DNA of 64,000 bases from Variovorax sp. 679 (lineage in GTDB: Bacteria > Pseudomonadota > Gammaproteobacteria > Burkholderiales > Burkholderiaceae_C). Under the pieces are notes generated by a model. The model saw only the letters and a list, made by a program, of their open reading frames with translations. It searched no databases and had not been told where the DNA came from. Below, piece after piece: positions 17,536 through 25,863 of this stretch. Positions within the stretch are counted from its first letter, which is position 1. Every line of letters begins with the position of its first letter. The stretch covers positions 186,001 to 250,000 of the forward strand of contig NZ_RXFS01000009.1 in assembly GCF_003952185.1 (NCBI RefSeq), in the 5' to 3' direction. The position numbers were made by a program, and so were the translations under genes.

Positions 17536-19086
17536 ATGCCTCCCAGGCCCCGGCTTTCGCCTCTTTCCGCAGCGCTCGCAACCACCCTCGCAGCCCTGCT
17601 CGCATCGCCGGCCCTGACCCAGGCCCAGACACTGAACGAACTCTACGAATCCGCCCGCGGCTTCGACGCTACCTACCAGGGCGCGCGGGCCCAGTACGAC
17701 GCCAGCATCGCGCGCGCCGCGCAGGCCAAGGCCGGCATCCTGCCCGCCGTGGGGCTCACGGCCGGCGTGACGCGCAGCGACCTCGAGATCGACACCCTCA
17801 CGGGCACCAGCCGAGGCACCACGCCGCGCGACTTCACCACGCAGAACGTCGGAATCAACGCCACGCAGCCGCTGTACCGGCCCGCCAACTGGGCCACCTA
17901 CGAACAGGGCAAGCGCCAGGCCGACATCGCGCAGGCGGTGCTCACCATCGCCGAGCAGGACCTGATCGTGCGCGTGAGCCAGGCGTACTTCGACGTGCTC
18001 GCGAGCCAGGACAGCCTGGCGCTCGTGCGCGCGCAGAAGGTCGCCGTGGCCGAGCAGCTGGCGTCGGCCAAGCGCAACTTCGAGGTCGGCACCTCCACCA
18101 TCACCGACTCGCGCGAGGCCCAGGCCCGCTACGACCTGGTGATCGCACAGGAAATCGCTGCCGAGAACGACCTTCAGGTCAAGAAGGTGGTGCTCGACCA
18201 GCTGGTCGGCCGGCCCGGAAGCGTGCCTGTGCCCCTGGCGGTGCCGGTGGTGCTGCCCACGGCCATGCCCGCGGACATCAACGCCTGGGTCGCGCAGGCC
18301 GACGAGGTGCATCCCGCCATCCAGCAGGCACGCCTGGGCCTCGACGTGGCCGGGCTCGAAGTGGACAAGGCCAAGGCCGGCCACAAGCCCACGCTCGACG
18401 CCAACCTGGGCTACAACGTCACGCGCAACCCCACGGGCACCAGCACGAGCACCGTGGGCACGCGCGTCAACGCGACCACGGTGGGCGTGACCTTCAACCT
18501 GCCGCTGTTCGCCGGCTTCGCCACCGAGAACCGCATCAAGGAAACGCTGGCGCTCGAAGACCAGTCGCGCAGCGTGCTCGACGGCACCCGCCGCAGCGTG
18601 GCGCAGGCCACGCGCGCGGCCTACCTCGGGCTGGTCTCCGGCGCGGGGCAGGTGAAGGCACTGGAAGCGGCCGAGTCGTCGAGCCAGAGCGCGCTCGACG
18701 CCAACCGGCTCGGCTACCAGGTGGGCGTGCGCATCAACATCGACGTGCTGAACTCGCAGAGCCAGCTCTACCAGACCAAGCGCGACCTCGCGCAGGCGCG
18801 CTACAACGTGCTGCTGGGCAACCTGAAGCTGCGCCAGGCCAACGGCACGCTGACGACCGCCGACATGAGTGCGATCAACGCGACGCTGGCGAGCAATGGC
18901 AGCGTGCCGGCCGTGCCTCCGGCCATTGGGCCCGATCGCGGCACGACAGCGCCGCCCGTGGTGCCCGTGACGCCGCCGAGCATCCCGGTGATTCCGCCGG
19001 TGCCGGTGCAGCCGTTCAATCCGCCGGCGCCGACGATGCCCACCGCCCCCGTGCCGCCGGTGATCCTGAATCCGCCGGCGCGCTGA
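17536..19086 (+). CDS. tolC: TolC-family outer-membrane efflux channel
   Basis: This 516-residue protein has a signal peptide ending near ALTQAQ and the two OEP repeats of TolC-type trimeric channels: LNELYESARGFDATYQGARAQ at the start of repeat one and GYQVGVRINIDVLNSQSQLY in repeat two. It forms the outer-membrane duct for tripartite efflux pumps or type I secretion. No pump genes are adjacent. The last roughly 60 residues after the helical barrel are a Pro/Val-rich tail (repeating PPV and PVPP units) that is unusual for the family. The ATG at 17536 follows an AAGGA site. Confidence 0.95.
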   Translation: MPPRPRLSPLSAALATTLAALLASPALTQAQTLNELYESARGFDATYQGARAQYDASIARAAQAKAGILPAVGLTAGVTRSDLEIDTLTGTSRGTTPRDFTTQNVGINATQPLYRPANWATYEQGKRQADIAQAVLTIAEQDLIVRVSQAYFDVLASQDSLALVRAQKVAVAEQLASAKRNFEVGTSTITDSREAQARYDLVIAQEIAAENDLQVKKVVLDQLVGRPGSVPVPLAVPVVLPTAMPADINAWVAQADEVHPAIQQARLGLDVAGLEVDKAKAGHKPTLDANLGYNVTRNPTGTSTSTVGTRVNATTVGVTFNLPLFAGFATENRIKETLALEDQSRSVLDGTRRSVAQATRAAYLGLVSGAGQVKALEAAESSSQSALDANRLGYQVGVRINIDVLNSQSQLYQTKRDLAQARYNVLLGNLKLRQANGTLTTADMSAINATLASNGSVPAVPPAIGPDRGTTAPPVVPVTPPSIPVIPPVPVQPFNPPAPTMPTAPVPPVILNPPAR

Positions 19087-19093
19087 GCGCCGG
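19075..19093. terminator. GC-rich hairpin at the tolC/waaA convergent junction
   Basis: A perfect 7-bp stem CCGGCGC/GCGCCGG with loop GCTGA spans the tolC stop codon. It sits between two convergent genes. There is no T-run, so termination is possible but not certain. Confidence 0.4.
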
Positions 19094-19102
19094 CGCCTTC
19101 GA

Positions 19103-20488
19103 TCAATCCAGCGTGGGCTCGGCCCGCGCGGGTTCGGCTTCTTCCACTGGCGCGCCTTGCGCCGTCACCGGCTCGGCAGCCTGCGCGATCGCCAGCACTG
19201 CAGCAGCGGTGCGCTCGGCAGCCCCACGGTTCGACGAGGAGAAGGCCAACGCGGCCTGCGCCATCGCGGCACGGCGCTCGGGGTTCTCGACCAGCTTCAG
19301 CGCGGCCGTCACGGCCTGCTCCATGCCCTCGACGCGCAGCGAGGCGCCAGCAGCCAGCGACAGCTGCGCCGCCTCGGCGAAATTGAAGGTCGACGGCCCC
19401 ATGACCACCGGGCAGCCGCAGGCCGCCGGCTCGATCAGGTTCTGCCCGCCCAGCGGCTCGAAGCTGCCGCCGAGCAGCGCCACGTCGGCCAGGCCGTAGT
19501 AGAGCGCCATCTCGCCCAGCGAATCGCCGAGCCAGATCTCTGCCTCGGCCGGCTGGCCCGCAGTGCTGCGGCGCGCCACCGCGAAGCCTTCGGCCTCGAT
19601 CAGCGCAGCCACCTCGTCGAAGCGCTGCGGATGGCGCGGCACGATCATCCATTGCACGTCGTGCACGCGCTTGGAGATGGAGCGGATCGCGCCCTGCTCC
19701 GGCGGCACGGGCGAAGTCGCACCGAAGCGCTTGAGCACTTCGAGCAGCATGCGCTCCTCGCCGTCGCGCGAACTCGCGAGCACGACCATCGGCTTGGGCA
19801 GGCGCTCGCGCAGCGAGCTGGCCGTGGCGAGCTGGCGCGCGTCGGGCGTGGCGTCGAACTTCAGGTTGCCGTAGATGCCCGCCACCTTGGCGCCGAGCGA
19901 CACCAGCCGGTGCGCATCGGCTTCGGTCTGCGCCCACACGGCCGTGAGGGCCGAGTAGGCGGGCCGCGCCAGCCACGCAAGCCGTTCGGCCGCGGCCAGG
20001 GACTTCTCGTTGAGCCGTGCATTGGCCAGCACCAGCGGAATGCGGCGCTCGGCGCAGGCGGCGGTCATTTCGGGCCAGACCTCGGTTTCCATCAGCACGC
20101 CGATACGCGGCTGGAAGCGATCCAGAAAGCGCGCCACCGCGCCCGGCGTGTCCCACGGCTGCCAGACCTGCGTGTCGCCCGGTTCGAGCAGCTTGGCGCC
20201 CTCCTCGCGGCCGGTGGCTGTGCCGTGCGTGAGCAGGATCGGCACGCCCGGGTACTGGCGCCGCAGTTCGGCGATCAGGATGGCGGCCGCGCGCGTCTCG
20301 CCGAGCGAGACCGCATGCACCCAGCACTGGGCCTGCCCGGTAATGGCTTCGTCGTAGTGTCCGAAGCGCTCTTCCACGGCCACGCCATAGCCCGGCTCGG
20401 CCTCCGCGCGGCGCCGCAGCTTGCGGCGCACGAGCGGTTGCACGACGGTGGTGAAGACGCCGTAGAGGCGCAGCAGCAGGGAACGCAC
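19103..20488 (-). CDS. waaA: 3-deoxy-D-manno-octulosonic acid (Kdo) transferase
   Basis: WaaA adds Kdo residues from CMP-Kdo to lipid A precursors at the inner face of the cytoplasmic membrane. The 461-residue protein has the N-terminal membrane-proximal helix RSLLLRLYGVFTTVVQPL, the Kdo-transferase segment WVHAVSLGETRAA, METEVWPEM, and the C-terminal glycosyltransferase block LLGGSFEPLGGQNLIEPAACGCPVVMGP. I chose the GTG at 20488, which is preceded by 11 non-coding bases after the phosphomannomutase stop. A longer in-frame reading runs into that gene. The C-terminus has an extra Ala/Glu-rich tail of about 20 residues. Confidence 0.93.
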   Translation of the reverse strand: MRSLLLRLYGVFTTVVQPLVRRKLRRRAEAEPGYGVAVEERFGHYDEAITGQAQCWVHAVSLGETRAAAILIAELRRQYPGVPILLTHGTATGREEGAKLLEPGDTQVWQPWDTPGAVARFLDRFQPRIGVLMETEVWPEMTAACAERRIPLVLANARLNEKSLAAAERLAWLARPAYSALTAVWAQTEADAHRLVSLGAKVAGIYGNLKFDATPDARQLATASSLRERLPKPMVVLASSRDGEERMLLEVLKRFGATSPVPPEQGAIRSISKRVHDVQWMIVPRHPQRFDEVAALIEAEGFAVARRSTAGQPAEAEIWLGDSLGEMALYYGLADVALLGGSFEPLGGQNLIEPAACGCPVVMGPSTFNFAEAAQLSLAAGASLRVEGMEQAVTAALKLVENPERRAAMAQAALAFSSSNRGAAERTAAAVLAIAQAAEPVTAQGAPVEEAEPARAEPTLD

Positions 20489-20499
20489 GGGCTCGATTG

Positions 20500-21882
20500 T
20501 CAGTGGGCGGCTTCGGCCAGCTTGGCGTCGGGCTTCGCGGTTCTCAAAAGGGCCAGCATCTCTGCCTCGATGCGCTTCAGCGCGGCATCGGTCTGGCCTT
20601 CGAAGCGCAGCACCAGCACAGGCGTGGTGTTCGACGCGCGGATCAGGCCGAAACCATCGGGCCAGTCGACGCGCAGGCCGTCGATGGTCGAGACTTTCGC
20701 GGGGGCCGCGAAGTTGGCGCTCTTCACGAGCTTGTCGACCACCGCGTGCGGCTCGCCTTCGGCGCAGGCCACGTTCAGCTCGGGCGTCGAGAAGCTCGTG
20801 GGCAGTGCGTTGAGCACGGCGTTCGCGTCCGGGCTCTTGCTCAGGATTTCCAGCAGCCGGCAGCCCGCATAGGTGCCGTCGTCGAAGCCGAACCAGCGCT
20901 CCTTGAAGAAGATGTGGCCGCTCATCTCGCCGCCCAGCGGCGAATCGATTTCCTTCATCTTCGCCTTGATGAGCGAATGGCCGGTCTTGAAGATCATCGG
21001 CTTGCCGCCCGCGGCCTCGATGGCCGGCGCCAGGCGCTGCGAGCATTTCACGTCGTAGACGATGGTGCCGCCCGGCACGCGCGACAGCACGTCCTGTGCA
21101 AAGAGTTGCATCTGGCGGTCGGGGAAGATGTTCTGGCCGTCCTTGGTGACGATGCCCAGGCGATCGCCGTCGCCGTCGAAGGCCAGGCCCAGTTCGGCGT
21201 CGCCCGAGGCCAGCGCCGCGATCAGGTCCTTCAGGTTCTCGGGCTTGCTGGGGTCGGGGTGGTGGTTGGGGAAGTCGCCGTCGACTTCGCTGAACAGTTC
21301 CGTCACCTCGCAGCCCAGGGCGCGGAAGATGGCCGGGGCCGACGCCCCGGCGATGCCGTTGCCCGAGTCGATCACGATCTTCATGGGTCGCGCCAGCTTG
21401 ATGTCGCCCGCGATGCGCTCGATGTACGCCTGGGTCACGTCGACCTTGCGCACGCTGCCGCCCGCAGCGAGCTGGGCGGAGCCTGCTTCCATCGTCCTGC
21501 GCAGGCCCTGGATCTCGTCGCCGTAGATCGCGCGGCCGGCCAGCACCATCTTGAAGCCGTTGTAGTCCTTGGGGTTGTGGCTGCCGGTGACCTGGATGCC
21601 GCTCCTGCACAGCGTGTGGGCCGCGAAGTACAGCATCGGAGTCGTCACAGCGCCCACATCGATCACTTCGACGCCGGTGGCCACCAGGCCCTTGATCAGC
21701 GCCTCGGCCAGCGAGGGGCCCGACAGGCGCCCATCGCGTCCCACGGCCACCGACTTCTCGCCCGCCGCGCGGGCGGCGCTGCCGAACGCCCTGCCGAGCG
21801 CTTCCGCCACCTCCACATCGAGAGTGACCGGCACGACGCCGCGAATGTCATAGGCCTTGAAGATCGACGCGCTGAGCTGCAT
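20500..21882 (-). CDS. Phosphomannomutase/phosphoglucomutase
   Basis: This 460-residue alpha-D-phosphohexomutase interconverts hexose 1- and 6-phosphates for surface polysaccharide and LPS core synthesis. The catalytic phosphoserine is in GIQVTGSHNPKDYNG, the Mg-binding loop in AFDGDGDRLG, the sugar-specificity loop in GGEMSGHIFF and the phosphate-binding loop in RASNTTPVLVLRFEG. The length and AlgC-like N-terminus (IFKAYDIRGVVP) point to the dual-specificity group. It lies 11 bases upstream of waaA on the same strand, which fits a shared role in envelope glycolipids. It is divergent from the Ada-AlkA gene. Confidence 0.95.
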   Translation of the reverse strand: MQLSASIFKAYDIRGVVPVTLDVEVAEALGRAFGSAARAAGEKSVAVGRDGRLSGPSLAEALIKGLVATGVEVIDVGAVTTPMLYFAAHTLCRSGIQVTGSHNPKDYNGFKMVLAGRAIYGDEIQGLRRTMEAGSAQLAAGGSVRKVDVTQAYIERIAGDIKLARPMKIVIDSGNGIAGASAPAIFRALGCEVTELFSEVDGDFPNHHPDPSKPENLKDLIAALASGDAELGLAFDGDGDRLGIVTKDGQNIFPDRQMQLFAQDVLSRVPGGTIVYDVKCSQRLAPAIEAAGGKPMIFKTGHSLIKAKMKEIDSPLGGEMSGHIFFKERWFGFDDGTYAGCRLLEILSKSPDANAVLNALPTSFSTPELNVACAEGEPHAVVDKLVKSANFAAPAKVSTIDGLRVDWPDGFGLIRASNTTPVLVLRFEGQTDAALKRIEAEMLALLRTAKPDAKLAEAAH

Positions 21883-21993
21883 GAAAGGCGTTTCCCTGCT
21901 GGATTTGTAAACGGGGCATTGTAGGCAAGGCCCCGGGTGCCCACATGTCCGGAAACGGCCAGTTGAAACGAAGCGAAACCGTATCATTTCTCC

Positions 21994-23595
21994 ATGCCTG
22001 CCAACCACACCTCCTCCGAAGCGCTCCAGAGCGACGCCTGCTACCTGGCGATGAAGACGCATGACGCGCGCTTCGACGGGTCGTTCTTCACCGCAGTGAC
22101 ATCCACCGGCATCTATTGCCGCCCGGTCTGCCGCGTCAAGCTGCCGCGACGCGAGAACTGCCGGTTCTTCCGCCATGCGGCGCAGGCCGAGGCCGCGGGC
22201 TTCCGCCCGTGCCTGCGCTGCCGGCCCGAGCTGGCACCGCGCGCGGCCAGCTGGTCGACCGAGGACGCCTCGCGCATCCTCGCGCTGCAGGCGGCGCGGC
22301 TGATCGACGAACCCGACGCCTGGTCCGAAGACGGCCCCGGCGCAGCGCAGATCGCGGCACGCCTGGGCGTGAGCGACCGCCACCTGCGGCGCATCTTCGA
22401 GGTGCAGTTCGGCGTGTCGCCCCTGCAATACCTGCAGACGCGCCGCCTGCTGGCCGCCAAGCAGCTCATCGCCGACACCCGCCTGCCGATGACGCAAGTG
22501 GCGCTGGCCAGCGGCTTCGCCAGCGTGCGGCGCTTCAACGCGGCCTTTCTCGAACACTACGGCCTGAACCCGAGCGCGCTGCGGCGCGCCGGCGGCGGCA
22601 GCGCCAGCGGCGAAGACAAGGCCATCGAGGTCCGGCTGGGCTTCCGCCCGCCCTACGACGCCAACGCCATGCTCGGCTTCTTCGCGCGCCGTGCGCTGCG
22701 CGGCGTCGAGGTCGTCTCGACCGCCGACGGCAAGGAACCCGCCAAGGGCAGCACGCCCGTCTACACGAAGCTGACCCGCACCCTGCGCATCCAGCATGGC
22801 GGACAGGCCCACGCAGGCTGGCTGCAGCTGCGCTTCGACCTGGAGCGCGAGCAGATGCTGCTGTCGGTCAGCGATTCGCTGGCCGCCGTGCTGCCCATCG
22901 TCATCAGTCGCGCGCGTGCTCTGTTCGACCTCGACGCCGAACCGATGGCCATCAACGCGGCGCTGCACGCGGCCTTTCCGCACGGCGACGGCCTGCGCGT
23001 GCCCGGCGCGGTCGACGGCTTCGAGCTCGCGGTGCGCGCGGTGCTGGGCCAGCAGATCACGGTGGCGGCGGCGCGCACGCTGGGCTCGCGGCTGGTCGAG
23101 GCCTTCGGCGAGCCGCTGGCCACGCCTGTCGAAGGGCTGAACCGCCTGTTCCCCACGCCAGCGGCCATTGCCGCCGCCAGCGGCGACGAACTGGGCCGGC
23201 TCGGCATCGTGCGGCAGCGGCAGACCGCGCTGCACGCCATCGCAAGCGAAGTCGCGGCCGGCAAGCTGGCGTTGCATGCGGGGGCCGACGTGCCTTCCAC
23301 CATCGCGGCGCTGCAGGAACTGCCCGGCATCGGCGCCTGGACCGCGCAGTACATCGCGATGCGCGCACTGCGCTGGCCCGACGCCTTTCCGGCCGGCGAC
23401 GTCGCGTTGCAAAAAGCGCTGGGCGTGACCACCGCGCGCGCGGCCAGCGAGGCCTCGCTGGCATGGCAACCCTGGCGCAGCTACGCGGTGCTGCGGGCGT
23501 GGCACGCGCCCGCAGCGGCCTCCTCGCCATCTTCGTCCCCTCCGGCGAGCGACGCCGGATCTCTCCCCATCACCACGGCAGGCGTCGCAGCCTGA
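21994..23595 (+). CDS. Ada-AlkA fusion: methylphosphotriester acceptor/AraC regulator fused to 3-methyladenine DNA glycosylase
   Basis: This 533-residue protein joins three modules. Residues 1-85 are an Ada zinc domain with Cys42, Cys46, Cys73 and Cys76; Cys42 corresponds to the methyl-accepting Cys of E. coli Ada. Residues 95-195 are an AraC-type helix-turn-helix (ARLGVSDRHLRRIFE, LASGFASVRRFNAAF). Residues 210-510 are AlkA, with a helix-hairpin-helix LPGIGAWTAQYIAMRAL and the catalytic Asp in FPAGDVALQKAL. It would sense DNA methylation, activate genes and excise alkylated bases. The usual O6-methylguanine transferase domain of Ada is absent but encoded by the next gene, 6 bases away. A GAAAC-rich stretch (21965-21980) lies upstream. 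Confidence 0.93.
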   Translation: MPANHTSSEALQSDACYLAMKTHDARFDGSFFTAVTSTGIYCRPVCRVKLPRRENCRFFRHAAQAEAAGFRPCLRCRPELAPRAASWSTEDASRILALQAARLIDEPDAWSEDGPGAAQIAARLGVSDRHLRRIFEVQFGVSPLQYLQTRRLLAAKQLIADTRLPMTQVALASGFASVRRFNAAFLEHYGLNPSALRRAGGGSASGEDKAIEVRLGFRPPYDANAMLGFFARRALRGVEVVSTADGKEPAKGSTPVYTKLTRTLRIQHGGQAHAGWLQLRFDLEREQMLLSVSDSLAAVLPIVISRARALFDLDAEPMAINAALHAAFPHGDGLRVPGAVDGFELAVRAVLGQQITVAAARTLGSRLVEAFGEPLATPVEGLNRLFPTPAAIAAASGDELGRLGIVRQRQTALHAIASEVAAGKLALHAGADVPSTIAALQELPGIGAWTAQYIAMRALRWPDAFPAGDVALQKALGVTTARAASEASLAWQPWRSYAVLRAWHAPAAASSPSSSPPASDAGSLPITTAGVAA

Positions 23596-23601
23596 AGCGT
23601 C

Positions 23602-24099
23602 ATGAAATTCAAGAGCAAAGTCATCTACACCTCGCACATCGACACGCCGCTCGGCGGCATCACGATGGCGGCCACCGACAAGGGGCTGGCCGGCGTCTGG
23701 TTCGACCAGCAGCGCCACTGGCCCGACACCGCCGGCTGGATCGCGAAGAACGACCACCCCGCCCTCGTCGAAGCCGCCGCGCAACTGCGCGACTACTTCG
23801 CCGGCAAGCGAGATCACTTCGACATGAAGCTCGACCTGTCGCACGGCACCGCGTTCCAGCAGAGCGTGTGGCAGCAACTGCTGGCCATTCCGGCAGGCGC
23901 CACCACGAGCTATGGCGCCCTCAGCGTCAACGTGGGCAACCCGACCGCCGTGCGGGCGGTGGGCGCGGCCGTGGGGCGCAACCCGATCAGCGTGATCGTG
24001 CCCTGCCACCGCGTGCTTGGCTCCGACGGCTCGCTGACCGGTTACGCTGGCGGGCTGCACCGCAAGACAGCCCTTCTGGAACTCGAGGGCGCGCTGTAG
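23602..24099 (+). CDS. ogt: Methylated-DNA-[protein]-cysteine S-methyltransferase
   Basis: This 165-residue suicide enzyme removes methyl groups from O6-methylguanine. The active site VIVPCHRVLG contains the acceptor Cys; the DNA-binding helix QQSVWQQLLAIPAG and the GLHRKTALLELEG tail are typical. The N-terminal RNase-like domain is short, as in Ogt. It lies 6 bases after the Ada-AlkA gene, so the pair forms an alkylation-damage operon that splits and recombines the functions of E. coli Ada and AlkA. Confidence 0.96.
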   Translation: MKFKSKVIYTSHIDTPLGGITMAATDKGLAGVWFDQQRHWPDTAGWIAKNDHPALVEAAAQLRDYFAGKRDHFDMKLDLSHGTAFQQSVWQQLLAIPAGATTSYGALSVNVGNPTAVRAVGAAVGRNPISVIVPCHRVLGSDGSLTGYAGGLHRKTALLELEGAL

Positions 24100-24139
24100 G
24101 CACCTTCAACAAAGAGAAGAGACGAGAAGCGAAAGACGC

Positions 24140-25081
24140 ATGACCACGACGAACAACAACATCGCAGCCGCCAAGCCCCTCGCACCTACCGCCTGGCTCA
24201 TCGACCTGGTACTGCTGGGCGCGCTGTGGGGCGCGTCCTTCCTCTTCATGCGCATCGGTGCCGCCGAGTTCGGCGCGCTGCCGACGGCCGCGGTGCGGGT
24301 GGCGATCGCCGCGCTGTTCCTGCTGCCCATCGCGCTGCTGCGCGGCCAGGGCCCTTCCCTCGCGAAGCACTGGAAGGCCAGCTTCGCGGTCGGCGTCTTC
24401 AACTCGGGCATGCCGTTCGCGCTGTTCTCTTTCGCGCTGCTGACCATCAACACCGGCCTCGCGGCGGTGCTCAACGCCACCACGCCGATGTTCGGCGCGC
24501 TCGTGGCCTGGGCCTGGTTCCGCGAGCGCCCCGCGAACTGGCGCCTCGTGGGGTTGCTGATCGGCTTCGCCGGCGTGGCAATGCTCGCCAGCCGCAGCGC
24601 CGGCCTGCACGCCGGCGCGAGCAGCAATGCCGCGCTCTTCGCGGTGCTGGCCTGCCTGGGCGCATGCCTTTGCTACGGCATCTCGGCCAGCGCCACGCGG
24701 GCCCACCTGGGCGGCGTGCCCGCGCTCACCACGGCCACCGGCAGCCAGATCGGCGCCACCGTCTTCCTCGCCCTGCCCGCCTTCTGGCTCTGGCCCGCGC
24801 AGATGCCCAGCCTGCGCGCATGGCTCGCGCTGCTGGCGCTCGGCATCGCCTGCACGGGCGTGGCCTACATCCTGTTCTTCCGCCTGATCGAACGCGCCGG
24901 CCCGGCCCGCGCGCTGACGGTGACCTTCCTGGTGCCGGTGTTCGCGCTCTTCTACGGCGCGGTGTTCCTCGGCGAGAACATCACGCAGTGGATGCTGATC
25001 TGCGCGGTGGTGATCGTGTGCGGCGTGGCGCTGTCGACCGGCATCGTCAAGCCGGGCTGGCCCCGCAAGGCCCCGGCCTGA
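24140..25081 (+). CDS. EamA/DMT-superfamily transporter
   Basis: This 313-residue inner-membrane protein has ten hydrophobic helices arranged as two EamA repeats; LLGALWGASFLFMRIGAAEFG opens the first and ACTGVAYILFFRLIERAGP lies in the second. Family members export metabolites such as amino acids. It starts 40 bases after ogt in the same direction but has no obvious link to DNA repair. The substrate cannot be inferred. Confidence 0.9.
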   Translation: MTTTNNNIAAAKPLAPTAWLIDLVLLGALWGASFLFMRIGAAEFGALPTAAVRVAIAALFLLPIALLRGQGPSLAKHWKASFAVGVFNSGMPFALFSFALLTINTGLAAVLNATTPMFGALVAWAWFRERPANWRLVGLLIGFAGVAMLASRSAGLHAGASSNAALFAVLACLGACLCYGISASATRAHLGGVPALTTATGSQIGATVFLALPAFWLWPAQMPSLRAWLALLALGIACTGVAYILFFRLIERAGPARALTVTFLVPVFALFYGAVFLGENITQWMLICAVVIVCGVALSTGIVKPGWPRKAPA

Positions 25082-25099
25082 GCCTGAATCGCGGGGCGC

Positions 25100-25762
25100 C
25101 TACACGGCGCCCGCGACGACGTTCACCGAAAGCGCCAGCACCAGCATGTTGAAAGCGAAGGCCAGCACGCTGTGCAGCAGCGTGATGCGCCGCATCTCCT
25201 TCGAAGTGGCCTGCACGTCGGACACCTGCGAAGTCATGCCGATCACGTACGAGTAGTAGAGAAAATCGAAGTAGTCGGGGGCGTCGTCCTTGCCCGGAAA
25301 GTCGAGCCCGCCGTCGGGCGTGCCGCCTCTCTGGTCGATGTAGTAGCGGTGCGCGTAGTGGAAGGCGTAGATGGTGTGCATCGTCAGCCACGAGCCCGCC
25401 AGCGCCACAAGGCCCAGCGCGACGTGCCCCGCGCGCTCCCAGCCGCTCAGCCCCTTCACCTGCTGCAGCAGCATGGCGATGGCCACCACGCTCATCGCCA
25501 CCACCACCAGCATCGACACCAGGATCACCACGTTGGGCTGGTCCAGCAGCTGCGCCCGCTCGCGCGTGCGCTTCGCATCGAAGGTGCAGGCAAGCCACCA
25601 GGCCAGCACCTGGTGCACACCCACCGCCGTGCACCACCCGATCAACCCGCGCGCCATGCCGCTCATGGGCACCGGCATCAGCGCGGCGATGACGGCACAG
25701 CCCGCGACGGCGCCGTACAGCAGGCGTTGGGGCCCGGTGGTGGTGGAGAGGTGTCTGCGCAT
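25100..25762 (-). CDS. DUF1345 family membrane protein
   Basis: This 220-residue protein has about five hydrophobic helices and the DUF1345 signature around HTIYAFHYAHRYY and DYFDFLYYSYVIGMTSQVSDVQ. The family is a bacterial inner-membrane family of unknown function. The ATG at 25762 (MRRHLSTTTG) gives the normal N-terminus; the in-frame extension upstream has no similarity. It converges with the EamA gene and is divergent from the acyl-CoA synthetase gene. Confidence 0.9.
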   Translation of the reverse strand: MRRHLSTTTGPQRLLYGAVAGCAVIAALMPVPMSGMARGLIGWCTAVGVHQVLAWWLACTFDAKRTRERAQLLDQPNVVILVSMLVVVAMSVVAIAMLLQQVKGLSGWERAGHVALGLVALAGSWLTMHTIYAFHYAHRYYIDQRGGTPDGGLDFPGKDDAPDYFDFLYYSYVIGMTSQVSDVQATSKEMRRITLLHSVLAFAFNMLVLALSVNVVAGAV

Positions 25763-25863
25763 GGGCGGCACTTTAGCGCCGCGGCGGCAGCCAGTCTTCG
25801 CAAGACGCGGCGCGGCACCAGGCCATAAGCTGCGCCCACCATCGAAGAACGGAGACGAAGAGC

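Noticed and set aside
20500-24060. A very long minus-strand open frame spanning the phosphomannomutase gene and running antisense to Ada-AlkA and ogt
   Set aside because: Only the part from 21882 down matches a protein family. The upstream part is the low-complexity mirror of strongly coding plus-strand genes in GC-rich DNA.
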